Assembly: GCA_003569165.1 (NCBI GenBank)
Contig: BGOI01000003.1
Location: 1-64,000, forward strand
Length of the DNA: 64,000 nucleotides
Direction of reading: 5' to 3'
Origin: Opitutia bacterium
GTDB taxonomy: Bacteria; Verrucomicrobiota; Verrucomicrobiia; Opitutales; UBA953
The position numbers and the translations under genes were made by a program. This document shows positions 19,630 through 28,633 of the stretch, piece after piece (position 1 is the stretch's first letter; each line of letters starts with the position of its first letter). The notes under the pieces were generated by a model. That model saw nothing but the letters and a program-made list of their open reading frames with translations, made no database searches and was not told where the DNA came from.

Positions 19630-20700
19630 TCAGGCTTCCTCCGGGGTGGAGGAAATCACCGCATTCGCCTCGGCCAGCGAGGTCAGCATGCGGTGGCCAG
19701 CACCGTGGCCAAGGGCTTCTAGGCCTAGGCGAATGGCGCTGGCGATGCTCTGGCGGTTGCTCGAGCCGTGGGCCTTCATGACGAGTCCGGTGAGGCCGAG
19801 TAATGGCGCTCCACCGTAACGTTCTGGTTTCAATTTGCCTTTGAGGTCGCGCAGGAGGGGGAACATCGCGATGCCCCCGGCCAGGTAGACTGGATTACTC
19901 TTCACCTTGCTGCCGACCATGTCGCGGACCATGTAAACGAGGCCTTCCAGGGTCTTAAGGATCACGTTGCCGGTGAAGCCGTCAGTCACGACGACATCGC
20001 AAGCGTCGCCAAAGACGTCAAAGCCTTCGACGGGGCCGACGTAATTGATGCGATTTCCCATGGCCTTCAGGAGGGAGTGGGTGCGATTGATGCGCGCGCC
20101 GCCTTTGCCTTCTTCGGTGCCGACTGAGAGGAGGCCGATGCGCGGGCTGACGATACCGAGGGCGCTTTGGGCGTAGATAGAACCGAGGACGGCGTTATGC
20201 ACCATCTGGGCGGGCGTGGCCTCAGGGTTGGCGCCCACGTCGAGCATGACGAAATGGCCTTCACGGCGTGGCATGATGGCGGCGAGGGCCGGGCGTTCGG
20301 CGCCTTCCATCGGGCGGACTTTGATGGTGCCCGCGGCGACGAGGGCCTTGGTGTTGCCGGTCGAGATGACGACGTCGACTTCGCCGGCCTTGAGCATCTC
20401 AAGGGCGATCACCATCGAGGAATCACGCTTCGACTTGAGCACGGCCATCGGGGCGTCGTCCGGAGCCACGATGCTGGCGGCGTGGCGGAAGCTGACGCGG
20501 CTGTTCTTCAGCGCACGATGCTCGATCGCGAGCATGCGTAGATTATCTTCATGGCCGACGAGCACTAAGGCGTCGTCCGGTCCGATGATGCCTTCCTTGA
20601 AAGCGACGGCGGCAGCGGCCACGGCTTCCGAAGGCCCCATATCGCCACCCATGCAATCCAGGGCGATACGATGACCTTTCTTGAGAGGGGCGTCGCTCAT
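19630..20700 (-). CDS. plsX: Phosphate acyltransferase PlsX
   Basis: IALDCMGGDMGPSEAV..DVVISTGNTKALVAAG..VVTDGFTGNVILKTLEG. Confidence 0.93.
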   Translation of the reverse strand: MSDAPLKKGHRIALDCMGGDMGPSEAVAAAAVAFKEGIIGPDDALVLVGHEDNLRMLAIEHRALKNSRVSFRHAASIVAPDDAPMAVLKSKRDSSMVIALEMLKAGEVDVVISTGNTKALVAAGTIKVRPMEGAERPALAAIMPRREGHFVMLDVGANPEATPAQMVHNAVLGSIYAQSALGIVSPRIGLLSVGTEEGKGGARINRTHSLLKAMGNRINYVGPVEGFDVFGDACDVVVTDGFTGNVILKTLEGLVYMVRDMVGSKVKSNPVYLAGGIAMFPLLRDLKGKLKPERYGGAPLLGLTGLVMKAHGSSNRQSIASAIRLGLEALGHGAGHRMLTSLAEANAVISSTPEEA

Positions 20701-20727
20701 GGGGTCGGGCTGGGCCCGGGGTGGAGC

Positions 20728-20907
20728 TTAAGCTCCAGCGTCCAGCACCTGACGGCCGCGGTACTTGCCCGAGGTGGGGTCGACGCGGTGGGAGCGGCGG
20801 AGAGCGCCAGATTCGCCGTCTTTGACGAGTTTCGGGGCGCGGAACTGGTTGGCGGCACGACGGAGTCGGCTGCGGCGTTTGGACTGTTTACGTTTCGGAT
20901 TGGCCAT
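20728..20907 (-). CDS. rpmF: 50S ribosomal protein L32 (not in supplied ORF track)
   Basis: Reverse complement translates MANPKRKQSKRRSRLRRAANQFRAPKLVKDGESGALRRSHRVDPTSGKYRGRQVLDAGA*; upstream of plsX. Confidence 0.9.
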   Translation of the reverse strand: MANPKRKQSKRRSRLRRAANQFRAPKLVKDGESGALRRSHRVDPTSGKYRGRQVLDAGA

Positions 20908-21010
20908 GGTTCTACGCTGGGATGAGGGTCGGTTCTACCCCTCCCGCCCCCTCGGTCAAGCCCCCTTTCCATTCCCTTGCGATTGTGGGCGGGTTTGTTT
21001 GGCTGGCCTT

Positions 21011-21559
21011 ATGCCCGGCCATCCCGCCCTTTTCCTCGATCGTGACGGTAACCTGATCCGCGACCACCACCATACCTGCCGGGAGGAGCAGATTGAGCTG
21101 ATTCCGGAGGTGAAGCCCGCCTTGGAGGCCTGCCTTCGCGCCGGCTACCGTCTCTTTGTGCTGACTAACCAGAGCGGCATCAATCGTGGCATCTTCACCT
21201 GGGCGCAATACGAGGCGTGCAACCGCCGCATGCTCGAATTGCTCGCGTTGCCGGCTCCGGGTATCCTGGAGATTAAGGCGGCGCCGGAGCGCCCCGACGA
21301 ACCTTCCCTTTACCGTAAGCCGAGTCCTCGTTTCATCTTGGAGAAGATCGCCGAACATGGACTCGATCCGGCGCGCTGTTGGATGACGGGCGATCGCGTC
21401 TCGGATTGGGAAGCCGGGTTCAACGCGGGTATCCGCTCGTGCGCGATGCGCAGCGGCGCAGCCAAGCCGGAAGAGCTTTTGCAGGCGGCCCGCCGTGGTT
21501 TTGCGGTGCACGACGATTTTCCCGCTTTCGTGCGCGCCGAGCTTAAGCTGACTTTCTAG
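21011..21559 (+). CDS. gmhB: D-glycero-D-manno-heptose-1,7-bisphosphate 7-phosphatase (HAD)
   Basis: ALFLDRDGNLIRDHHHTCREEQIELIPEV..LFVLTNQSGINRG..CWMTGDRVSDWEAG. Confidence 0.85.
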   Translation: MPGHPALFLDRDGNLIRDHHHTCREEQIELIPEVKPALEACLRAGYRLFVLTNQSGINRGIFTWAQYEACNRRMLELLALPAPGILEIKAAPERPDEPSLYRKPSPRFILEKIAEHGLDPARCWMTGDRVSDWEAGFNAGIRSCAMRSGAAKPEELLQAARRGFAVHDDFPAFVRAELKLTF

Positions 21560-21564
21560 GCCAA

Positions 21565-21595
21565 CAAAAAAACGAACCGGGTGGTTCGTCTTTTG
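21565..21595. terminator. Bidirectional terminator between convergent genes
   Basis: AAAAAAACGAACCgggtGGTTCGTCTTTT between 21559 and 21614. Confidence 0.75.
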
Positions 21596-21613
21596 ATCGC
21601 CTGAGCGAGCCGA

Positions 21614-21886
21614 TTAGGCCTTGGGCTTTTCCTTCTCGCAGGGGCACTTGCCGTCCTTCTTCTCTTCGTCGCCAGCGACGACAGCCTTGGGCTTCTCCTT
21701 TTCGCAAGGGCACTTGCCGTCCTTCTTCTCTTCGTCGCCAGCGACGATGGCCTTCGGCTTTTCCTTTTCGCAAGGGCCGTTGGGGCACTTGCCGTCACCC
21801 TTCTTTTCTTCGGCGCTGACGAAAGCAGCGGAGAGAGCGAGGATGCCGACGGTGAGAGTGAGGAGTTTGAGGAACTTGGAGTTCAT
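21614..21886 (-). CDS. Small secreted Cys/Lys-rich repeat protein
   Basis: MNSKFLKLLTLTVGILALSAAFVSA signal peptide then repeated KCPCEKEKPKAVVAGDEEKKDG units. Confidence 0.75.
   Translation of the reverse strand: MNSKFLKLLTLTVGILALSAAFVSAEEKKGDGKCPNGPCEKEKPKAIVAGDEEKKDGKCPCEKEKPKAVVAGDEEKKDGKCPCEKEKPKA
21624..21790 (-). repeat. In-gene direct repeat, about 66-69 bp period, about 2.5 copies
   Basis: GGCTTYTCCTTYTCGCARGGGCACTTGCCGTCCTTCTTCTCTTCGTCGCCAGCGACGAYRGCC repeated. Confidence 0.85.
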
Positions 21887-21959
21887 GGTGGAGTGATATG
21901 GTTGGTGAATTCTAGCCCAAGTCAATCGGCCGGAGGTCATTCCGGCCGGTGAGTTTACC

Positions 21960-22754
21960 CTACTGGCCGATCGCGTTGCGGATGCGGGTAATTTCTTCCA
22001 ATGAATTCTTTAAACCACTGCCAGGCAACCAGTTGCTGCCGCTATTGACCTGATAGACGTGCTTGTTCTTAACGCAGCCTAGGTCTCTGACTCCGGGAAT
22101 CCGCCCCATTTCAGCGGCTTTTTCAGGGCTGGTCGTGATGAGGCGGTCCGCTCCGGAATTCTGGACCCAAAGCACGGCGTCCGGCTTTGCGGTGACAAGG
22201 AGCTCCCAATCAAACTTGACCCAGGCGCCGCGCGACAGGGCGGATTGCAGCCCGGCAGCGGCCAAAGGTTCGGCAAGATAACTATCCGGGCCGGCCATGA
22301 CTCCGTCCCAGATGACGATGATCTTTCGCGTCGTCATCACGGGCCGATGGGCGAAGGTCGCGGCAATCTTCTTTGCGACATCGGTGCGTCCAGTCGCTTC
22401 GCCGATGAGAAGGATGTCCTTGCTGACGGAGTCGCGTGACTCCGGGTTCAGGACGAGCGTTCGTAGTCCGGCCTTCGCGCATTTCTCCGCCCAGAGCGGA
22501 TTAGCCATGCGCGGAAGGATGACGAGGTCAGGCTTCGTCCCGAGCAGACGTTCGAGGTCGGGTAGGAAAACATCGGCGTCCCGCGCGGCCAGATGTTCTT
22601 TCGGGAGTGGACACCAGCGAGTCGCCATGACGATCTCCGCCGAGCAGCCGAGATCGATCAACGTCTGCGTCGCGCCCGGGCTGTAGCTGGCGATACGATG
22701 ACCAGCGGCGCTCAGCGTCAGGCAGGTCGCGAGCCAGAGGAAGAGCGGGCGCAT
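21960..22754 (-). CDS. Periplasmic substrate-binding protein, BtuF/FhuD-like helical-backbone metal receptor
   Basis: RIASYSPGATQTLIDLGCSAEIVMATRWCPLP..RLLGTKPDLVILPRM. Confidence 0.75.
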   Translation of the reverse strand: MRPLFLWLATCLTLSAAGHRIASYSPGATQTLIDLGCSAEIVMATRWCPLPKEHLAARDADVFLPDLERLLGTKPDLVILPRMANPLWAEKCAKAGLRTLVLNPESRDSVSKDILLIGEATGRTDVAKKIAATFAHRPVMTTRKIIVIWDGVMAGPDSYLAEPLAAAGLQSALSRGAWVKFDWELLVTAKPDAVLWVQNSGADRLITTSPEKAAEMGRIPGVRDLGCVKNKHVYQVNSGSNWLPGSGLKNSLEEITRIRNAIGQ

Positions 22755-23656
22755 CAGGCCGAAAGCAGGCGCGCGAGGCGCATCGCCGAATCGAAACTGC
22801 CGCGGTCCGCCTTACCTTGGCCGGCGATTTCGTACGCGGTGCCGTGATCGGGGCTGGTGCGCACGTGCTTCAGGCCGAGACTCAGGTTCGCCGCAGTCGA
22901 GAAATCGACGGCCTTCAGCGGGGCGAGGCCTTGGTCGTGATAGATCGCGGCGACGGCGTCGAACTCACCCTGCAGGTGGCGGTGGAAAACGGTGTCGCCC
23001 GGCAGCGGGCCGACGACTTCATGCCCTTCGGCGCGCAAGGCTTCGACGGCCGGCCTGATGATGGCATCGTCTTCCTTCCCCAGTAGGCCGCCTTCGCCAG
23101 CGTGCGGGTTCAGTCCGCAGACGGCGATACGCGGTCGGCGGTCACCGAGTTTCGTGCGCAAGGTGATCAGCGCGAGCACCGTGCGACGGATATCCGCGGC
23201 GGTGACGTTGCGCGGTACGTCGGCGAGCGGGAGATGCCAGGTGACAAGCCCGACGGTCATCTTGCCGCCGGCGAAGGCCATCACGGGCTCGCCACTCCAG
23301 CGCGATGCGAAGAATTCCGTCTGGCCGGGAAAGGTATAACCCACGCCAGCGAGGCCCTTCTTGTTCACGGGTCCAGTGACGACGGCGGCGAAACGCGCAC
23401 CGGAGGTGCCGCGGGCCGCCATCTCCATCGCGTCGATCGCGATGAGCTGTCCAGTGTCGTCGGGTTTGCCGGGCCGGGTGACGAAATCTTTCGGCCCGAC
23501 GGAGATGCCTTGGCCGAGCTGTGCGATCCAATCGGCCGGGCCGATGGGCACGACGGTGGGCGCCGATTCCGGGTGCGCTTTTAGCCAGCTGGCAATGAGT
23601 TCCGGGCCGACTCCAGCTGGATCTCCGCAGGTGACGGCGATGGGTAAGGAACTCAT
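22754..23656 (-). CDS. pdxA: 4-hydroxythreonine-4-phosphate dehydrogenase
   Basis: VTCGDPAGVGPELIA..CGLNPHAGEGGLLGKEDD..AAIYHDQGLAPLKAVDF. Confidence 0.93.
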   Translation of the reverse strand: MSSLPIAVTCGDPAGVGPELIASWLKAHPESAPTVVPIGPADWIAQLGQGISVGPKDFVTRPGKPDDTGQLIAIDAMEMAARGTSGARFAAVVTGPVNKKGLAGVGYTFPGQTEFFASRWSGEPVMAFAGGKMTVGLVTWHLPLADVPRNVTAADIRRTVLALITLRTKLGDRRPRIAVCGLNPHAGEGGLLGKEDDAIIRPAVEALRAEGHEVVGPLPGDTVFHRHLQGEFDAVAAIYHDQGLAPLKAVDFSTAANLSLGLKHVRTSPDHGTAYEIAGQGKADRGSFDSAMRLARLLSA

Positions 23657-24432
23657 TCGGGCGAGACGAAGCGGCCGCGCTTACCGCCGAGAAAGAAGTT
23701 AAGGAAATCACGCGCCTCCAAGGTCTGGTAGTTGCCTTCGCTCAGGGCTTTCTGCGCGAGTGTGGCGCAGGTGCCGTGGGTGGCGTAGACTGCGTGGTAG
23801 GCCTGCTTGATCTCCGCGACGGCGGGGGCTGGCACGGCACGACGTCGCAGTCCGATGAGGTTGAGTCCAGAGATCAGGTTGCGCCCGTGGGCCAGCGCGT
23901 TGGGCGGGACGTCCTCGGTGATGACGGCGTTGCCTGAGACGAGTGCCCCTCCGCCGATACGGCAGAATTGGTGCACCGCCACGCCCCCGCTGATAAAGGC
24001 CTTATCTCCGACGGACACATGGCCGCCGAGCATGCAGCCGTTGGCGAGGATGACTTGATCGCCGAGTATGCAATCGTGGGCGACATGGCTGCCGGCCATG
24101 AGCAAACCATCCGCGCCGACGACGGTGTGTGTGCCGGCCTTGGTGGCGCGGTGGATGGTGACGTGTTCGCGGATGACCGTGCGGTCGCCGACGCGCGTGC
24201 CAGAGTCCGTCGCGGGGTCGAAGGAAAGATCCTGCGGATCACCGCCGACGACGGCGAAGTGGTCGACGCATACGCCGGCTCCGAGTTCAGTCCGTGCCTT
24301 CACGATGGCATGCGCCGCGATGCGGCAGCCGGGCCCGAGCGTCGCGCTGGCTTCGATGATTACGAACGGGCCAACCTCGACGTCGGGGGCGAGTCGGGCG
24401 GAAGGGTGGACTTGGGCGGAAGGGTGAATCAC
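23653..24432 (-). CDS. lpxA: Acyl-ACP--UDP-N-acetylglucosamine O-acyltransferase
   Basis: Hexapeptide repeat protein: IHPSAQVHPSARLAPDVEVGPF..REHVTIHRAT..SHVAHDCILGDQVILANGCMLGGHV..VHQFCRIGGGALV. Confidence 0.92.
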   Translation of the reverse strand: MIHPSAQVHPSARLAPDVEVGPFVIIEASATLGPGCRIAAHAIVKARTELGAGVCVDHFAVVGGDPQDLSFDPATDSGTRVGDRTVIREHVTIHRATKAGTHTVVGADGLLMAGSHVAHDCILGDQVILANGCMLGGHVSVGDKAFISGGVAVHQFCRIGGGALVSGNAVITEDVPPNALAHGRNLISGLNLIGLRRRAVPAPAVAEIKQAYHAVYATHGTCATLAQKALSEGNYQTLEARDFLNFFLGGKRGRFVSPE

Positions 24433-25040
24433 TTCGGAGGGATGGCGCCGCCGAACAGTTCAAGTTGGGCGGCTTTGACCATATCGTAGACGCGGAGCAG
24501 GCGGAGCAACTGCAACGTATCGGATTTGGCGTAGCTCTGGTTCGATTCGACCACTTGGACGAGGTTCTCGAGGATTGTCCGAAAGGTCAGCACATGGTCG
24601 ACGCCGCTTTCGCGGAGCAGGGTGATGCTTTCGGAGCGCTGCGGTTCGGTGGACGGGATGCCCGGTAGCACCAGGATTTTCGCCATGGGCTGGTCCTCGG
24701 GCGACGTCAGATCGGCGAACGCCTCCTTCGCGGCCTTGACGGCTTCCTCGCGGACGAACTCGAGGAGGTCACCCTTCTTGATCATCGTCGGGGTGATGGC
24801 CTTGGTCGTATGCCAGGCTTTCACCGCGACGACAGCGGCACCGATTTTCGGCAGGTCCGAGCTGAAAAGTTGGAAGGGGGCTTCGGCTCCGCGGAGCGGC
24901 GACGGATTGATTACCAGCAGGTCGCCTTCTTCATCGGCGCGTTTCCTGCGGGATTGGACGGCGTACTTGCGCGACTGACGCACGAAGAAACCGTTCATCT
25001 CGAAATACTCGCGGACCAGACTGTCGTCGAAACCCGCCAT
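24429..25040 (-). CDS. Conserved hypothetical protein
   Basis: 204-aa ORF overlapping lpxA by 4 bp; no family recognised. Confidence 0.6.
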   Translation of the reverse strand: MAGFDDSLVREYFEMNGFFVRQSRKYAVQSRRKRADEEGDLLVINPSPLRGAEAPFQLFSSDLPKIGAAVVAVKAWHTTKAITPTMIKKGDLLEFVREEAVKAAKEAFADLTSPEDQPMAKILVLPGIPSTEPQRSESITLLRESGVDHVLTFRTILENLVQVVESNQSYAKSDTLQLLRLLRVYDMVKAAQLELFGGAIPPK

Positions 25041-25094
25041 TGGCTAATAGGATGCGGGCGAGGAGGCGGTTTGGTCAACCCGCGATAAAAGACC

Positions 25095-25823
25095 TCAAAG
25101 GACGAAGCCGGCCGGAGCGATCGCCACGGTGAACTCACCCTTGAGTGAGCCCGCTTTGAGCGCTGGTACGAGTTCCGAAAGGGCGGAGGTGCGGATCGTC
25201 TCGTGCAGCTTGGTGAGTTCGCGGCCGACGCAGACGACCCGCTCGGGACCGAGAATCTCCAGCATCTCGTCCAGGAAGTCGCTGATGCGGTGGCAGGATT
25301 CGTGGAGCACGACAGTCTCATCGGCTTCCTTGAGGCCTTCGAGGAAGCGACGGCGGGCCGCGGATTTCGGCGGCAGGAAGCCGACGAAGCGGAACGCGTT
25401 GGTCGGGAGTCCGGAGGCAGAGAGTAGGGCCACGATTGCGCACGGGCCAGGCAAAGGGGTGACGGTTAGGCCGCGCCGACGGCATTCGCGGGTGACGCGA
25501 AAGCCGGGGTCACTAATGCCCGGCGTGCCAGCATCGGTGATTAGGGCAATCTTCGCACCGCCGGCGACCTTGTCGGCGATCAGGACGGCAGCGTCCTTCT
25601 CGTTGTGCTCATGGTAGGCGAGCATCGGCTTGGAGATCGCGAGGTGGCGAAGCAGGCCGCCGGTCACGCGCGTATCTTCGCAGGCGACCAGGTCGCATTC
25701 CGCGATGGCCTCGCGGGCGCGGGCGGTGATATCGCCGAGGTTACCCAACGGCGTAGCCACGACCCAGAGCCGTCCGGCCGGTCCCTGCGGACGGCCGGCG
25801 GCACCTGCGTCGGCGGGCAACAT
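25095..25823 (-). CDS. rsmI: 16S rRNA (cytidine1402-2'-O)-methyltransferase
   Basis: LWVVATPLGNLGDITARAREAIAECDLVACEDTRVTGGLL..ALITDAGTPGISDPG; start couples (TGATG) to upstream lipoprotein. Confidence 0.92.
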   Translation of the reverse strand: MLPADAGAAGRPQGPAGRLWVVATPLGNLGDITARAREAIAECDLVACEDTRVTGGLLRHLAISKPMLAYHEHNEKDAAVLIADKVAGGAKIALITDAGTPGISDPGFRVTRECRRRGLTVTPLPGPCAIVALLSASGLPTNAFRFVGFLPPKSAARRRFLEGLKEADETVVLHESCHRISDFLDEMLEILGPERVVCVGRELTKLHETIRTSALSELVPALKAGSLKGEFTVAIAPAGFVL

Positions 25824-25993
25824 CAGCGGCGGTAGCCGGAACCCGGCGTCGATACGCCTGGGATGCCGCCCTGCCAACCGCTGGGCTGGGACAGGGGGAG
25901 CATGGAGTCGGCTGGCTTCTCGACGGTCTCACAACCCGCCAGACCTAAAAGGCAGGCAAACAGGGCGAAGGCGATGAGCGTGCGTCCGAGCAT
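25823..25993 (-). CDS. Small putative lipoprotein (not in supplied ORF track)
   Basis: Reverse complement gives MLGRTLIAFALFACLLGLAGCETVEKPADSMLPLSQPSGWQGGIPGVSTPGSGYRR*; lipobox LAGC; TGATG overlaps at both ends. Confidence 0.65.
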   Translation of the reverse strand: MLGRTLIAFALFACLLGLAGCETVEKPADSMLPLSQPSGWQGGIPGVSTPGSGYRR

Positions 25994-26934
25994 CAGTTGA
26001 TGGCAATCTTAGTGGAGGGAACGAGGGACACCGAGCTGGCCTTGGCGATAGCGCGGATGTCGAGTTCCTTGTCAGGCTGCAGCTGGCCAAAGGAGAGCAC
26101 TCCCTTGACGGTCGAGATTTGTACCTTGCCCACTTTCTTGCCGTCGATCTTTACGTCGAAGACGGCCTTTTCCTTGATGCCATTGGCTTCGCCGACCGAG
26201 AAGGCGACGATGCCGGAGTCGGAGTCGAGGGCGAGGACGTTGGTCAGGATGCTTTCGGAAGCGGCTTCGACGGCGGCGACGGCAGGGGCAATGTCACCCG
26301 GCTTGGCGGGCTCGCCGAGAGGGTCGCTGGCGAAGCCAAAGGGGGCCGGGTTGTTATCCATCGCGCGGGAGACCTTGGCGTGGAGGCCGCGGTATTTGCC
26401 GCTGATGGTTTCGGCCTTCTGTTCGGCATTGGTGGCCTTGGTTTCAATTTCAGCGAGCTGTTCTTTCGTGAACATGCCGGCGGCCTTTTCAGTGGCCTTG
26501 ACGAGCTCTTCCTTGGCGGTGGCGAGGGAGGCTTCCGCGCCGTCCTTCTTGCTGTTGGCGTCGGTCAGCTGGGCGGCGAGTTCGTCGCGCTTGCGGGTGA
26601 GTTCGGCGCGTTCGCCTTCCAGCGTGGTATTCGCGGCGCTGAGGCCTTCGATCTTCGTCTTCATGTCGGCGACGTTGGCGATGAGGTCCTTCTTTTCGAG
26701 TTCGAGGTCGTTGATGCTCTTGCGCTTGGCGGTAAGGAGGGGGCCAACGGTTAAGAGCGAAGTCATGCGGGCGTCATATTCCTTGCCGGCCTTGACTTCG
26801 GCGTCGGTCACGGCCCAGGCGGTGTTCGTGAGGGCGATGTCCATCTTGCCTTTCAGGAGGAAGGCAAAGACGGCGGCGGCGCTGGCGGCGACGACGGTCA
26901 GGACGCGGAGGAAGGTGTTGAGCTTCTTGTTCAT
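25993..26934 (-). CDS. Coiled-coil protein with N-terminal membrane anchor
   Basis: TM near N-term, long heptad-like region (DLELEKKDLIANVADMKTKIEGLSAANTTLEGERAELTRKRDEL). Confidence 0.65.
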   Translation of the reverse strand: MNKKLNTFLRVLTVVAASAAAVFAFLLKGKMDIALTNTAWAVTDAEVKAGKEYDARMTSLLTVGPLLTAKRKSINDLELEKKDLIANVADMKTKIEGLSAANTTLEGERAELTRKRDELAAQLTDANSKKDGAEASLATAKEELVKATEKAAGMFTKEQLAEIETKATNAEQKAETISGKYRGLHAKVSRAMDNNPAPFGFASDPLGEPAKPGDIAPAVAAVEAASESILTNVLALDSDSGIVAFSVGEANGIKEKAVFDVKIDGKKVGKVQISTVKGVLSFGQLQPDKELDIRAIAKASSVSLVPSTKIAIN

Positions 26935-26961
26935 GGGGTAGGTGAAGGGGTAGGGCGGGGG

Positions 26962-28539
26962 TTAGGAATGGCTGAAGAGGGTCTTCCCGGGATCAGGAGA
27001 ATCCTGACGGGAAATGGCACCGGGGTTAGACGAAACGTGCAGGAGGACTTTAAACACCAATTCTTCCTGCCCCTCAAGTGCAATTTCCTCGCAAACCTGC
27101 GAGACGGAGAGCCATTTGCCCTTAGCCTTGGCCAGAGTGGCGAGGGCGGCGGCCCGGACTTTGAGGGTCTCGGCGGCGGCCTTCTTGCCGGCCTCGACGC
27201 CAGGCTGGTGGTAGGCGTTGATGCCGAGCAGGTTGGCGTACAGGCCGACAGCTCGCTCGAAAAGCGCGATCAACATGCCCACGGAACGGGCGTCTACCTG
27301 ATTGATGGTAATAGTAATATTAGCGCGGCCGCTGCCCGAAAGGGCCTCGCGGGTGCCAAGCAGGAAGGCCTGGAGGTAGTCGCCGGAGGTCACGCCGGGC
27401 TCCACCTCGAGGGAACTGCCTTCGCGGTCCTTGAGGACTTCGATGAAAACGGCGAAAAAGTTATTCACACCGTCGCGGAGCTGCTGCACGTAGGCGTGCT
27501 GGTCGGTCGAACCTTTGTTGCCATAGACGGTGAGGCCTTGGAGGACCTTGCGGCCCTGGAGGTCGAGTTCCTTGCCGAGCGATTCCATGACGAGCTGCTG
27601 GAGGTAGCGGGAGAAGAGCAGGAGGCGGTCCTTGTACGGGAGCACGACCATGGCCTTGGTGCCGCGGCCTTCGGTGAGGTGATGCCAGGCCAAGGCGAGC
27701 GTGGCGGCCGGGTTCTTCTGCGCATCAGGCACGCGGGTCAGCGCGTCCATGCCGCGGGCGCCGTCGAGCAGTCCGTGGATATCAATGCCCTGTAATGCGG
27801 CGGGCAGCAGGCCGACCGGGCCGATCTCGCTCGTGCGGCCACCGACCCAATCCCACATCGGGAAACGGGCGATCCACTTCTCAGCCGTGGCGACCTTATC
27901 GAGCTGGCTACCTTCACCGGTGACGGCGACGGCGTGGGCGGCGAAGGAGAGTCCGGCCTGCTTCCAGCGGAGCGCGGCTTCGAGCTGTCCGTTGCGCGGT
28001 TCCGGCGTGCTGCCAGACTTCGAAGTCACGATGGCGAGCGTGGTGCCGAGGCGCGTGCCCAGAGTGTCGAACACGCGGTCAATGCCGTCGGGGTCGGTGT
28101 TATCGATGAAATGGACGCGGAGTTTGTCCGCCTTGCCGCCAAGTGCGTCGGCGACGAACTGCGGGCCGAGGGCCGAGCCGCCGATACCGATGCAGAGGAG
28201 GTCGGTGAACTTGCCAGCGGAGCCTTTGACCTGGCCAGCGTGGACCTGAGCGGCGAAGCCAGCGATGGCGTCGATGGCGGCCTTCACTTCGGCGGCGATC
28301 TTCGCATCAGGCGCGAGCTCAGGAGTACGCAGCCAGTAGTGGCCAACCATGCGCTTCTCATCAGGGTTGGCGACGGCGCCCTTCTCGAGCGCCGCCATGT
28401 CGGCGAACGCCTGGGCCATAGCCGGGGCCATCTTCTCGGCGAAACCGGCCGGCGCTGGGGCGCGGCTGAAGTCGAGCGCGATACCGAGTTCAGGGAAGTT
28501 CTGGAGTTGCTTCCGGAAGAGGTCGAAGGAGTTGGCCAC
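26962..28539 (-). CDS. pgi: Glucose-6-phosphate isomerase
   Basis: ORF 26962..28614; [48 protein letters not shown] start at 28539 preferred because a terminator occupies 28576-28611. Confidence 0.88.
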   Translation of the reverse strand: MANSFDLFRKQLQNFPELGIALDFSRAPAPAGFAEKMAPAMAQAFADMAALEKGAVANPDEKRMVGHYWLRTPELAPDAKIAAEVKAAIDAIAGFAAQVHAGQVKGSAGKFTDLLCIGIGGSALGPQFVADALGGKADKLRVHFIDNTDPDGIDRVFDTLGTRLGTTLAIVTSKSGSTPEPRNGQLEAALRWKQAGLSFAAHAVAVTGEGSQLDKVATAEKWIARFPMWDWVGGRTSEIGPVGLLPAALQGIDIHGLLDGARGMDALTRVPDAQKNPAATLALAWHHLTEGRGTKAMVVLPYKDRLLLFSRYLQQLVMESLGKELDLQGRKVLQGLTVYGNKGSTDQHAYVQQLRDGVNNFFAVFIEVLKDREGSSLEVEPGVTSGDYLQAFLLGTREALSGSGRANITITINQVDARSVGMLIALFERAVGLYANLLGINAYHQPGVEAGKKAAAETLKVRAAALATLAKAKGKWLSVSQVCEEIALEGQEELVFKVLLHVSSNPGAISRQDSPDPGKTLFSHS

Positions 28540-28575
28540 GATAGGGGAGTCTTCCCCGCCACAACCCCGCTTGGC

Positions 28576-28611
28576 AACAAAAAGGGCGGTCCGCCGAGGC
28601 GTCCGCCCTTT
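28576..28611 (-). terminator. Rho-independent terminator of ilvD
   Basis: AAAGGGCGGtccgccgaggcgtCCGCCCTTT with TTTTTGTT on minus strand. Confidence 0.8.
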
Positions 28612-28633
28612 CATTGCCGCTCAGGTGAAGACC

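Noticed and set aside
21543-21798. Alternative-frame ORFs (81 aa and 80 aa) over the CPC repeat gene
   Set aside because: They arise because the DNA repeat period is a multiple of 3; only 21614..21886 has a signal peptide and sensible composition.
28540-28614. N-terminal extension of Pgi to the ATG at 28614
   Set aside because: The segment overlaps the ilvD terminator hairpin; conserved Pgi sequence begins at [12 protein letters not shown].
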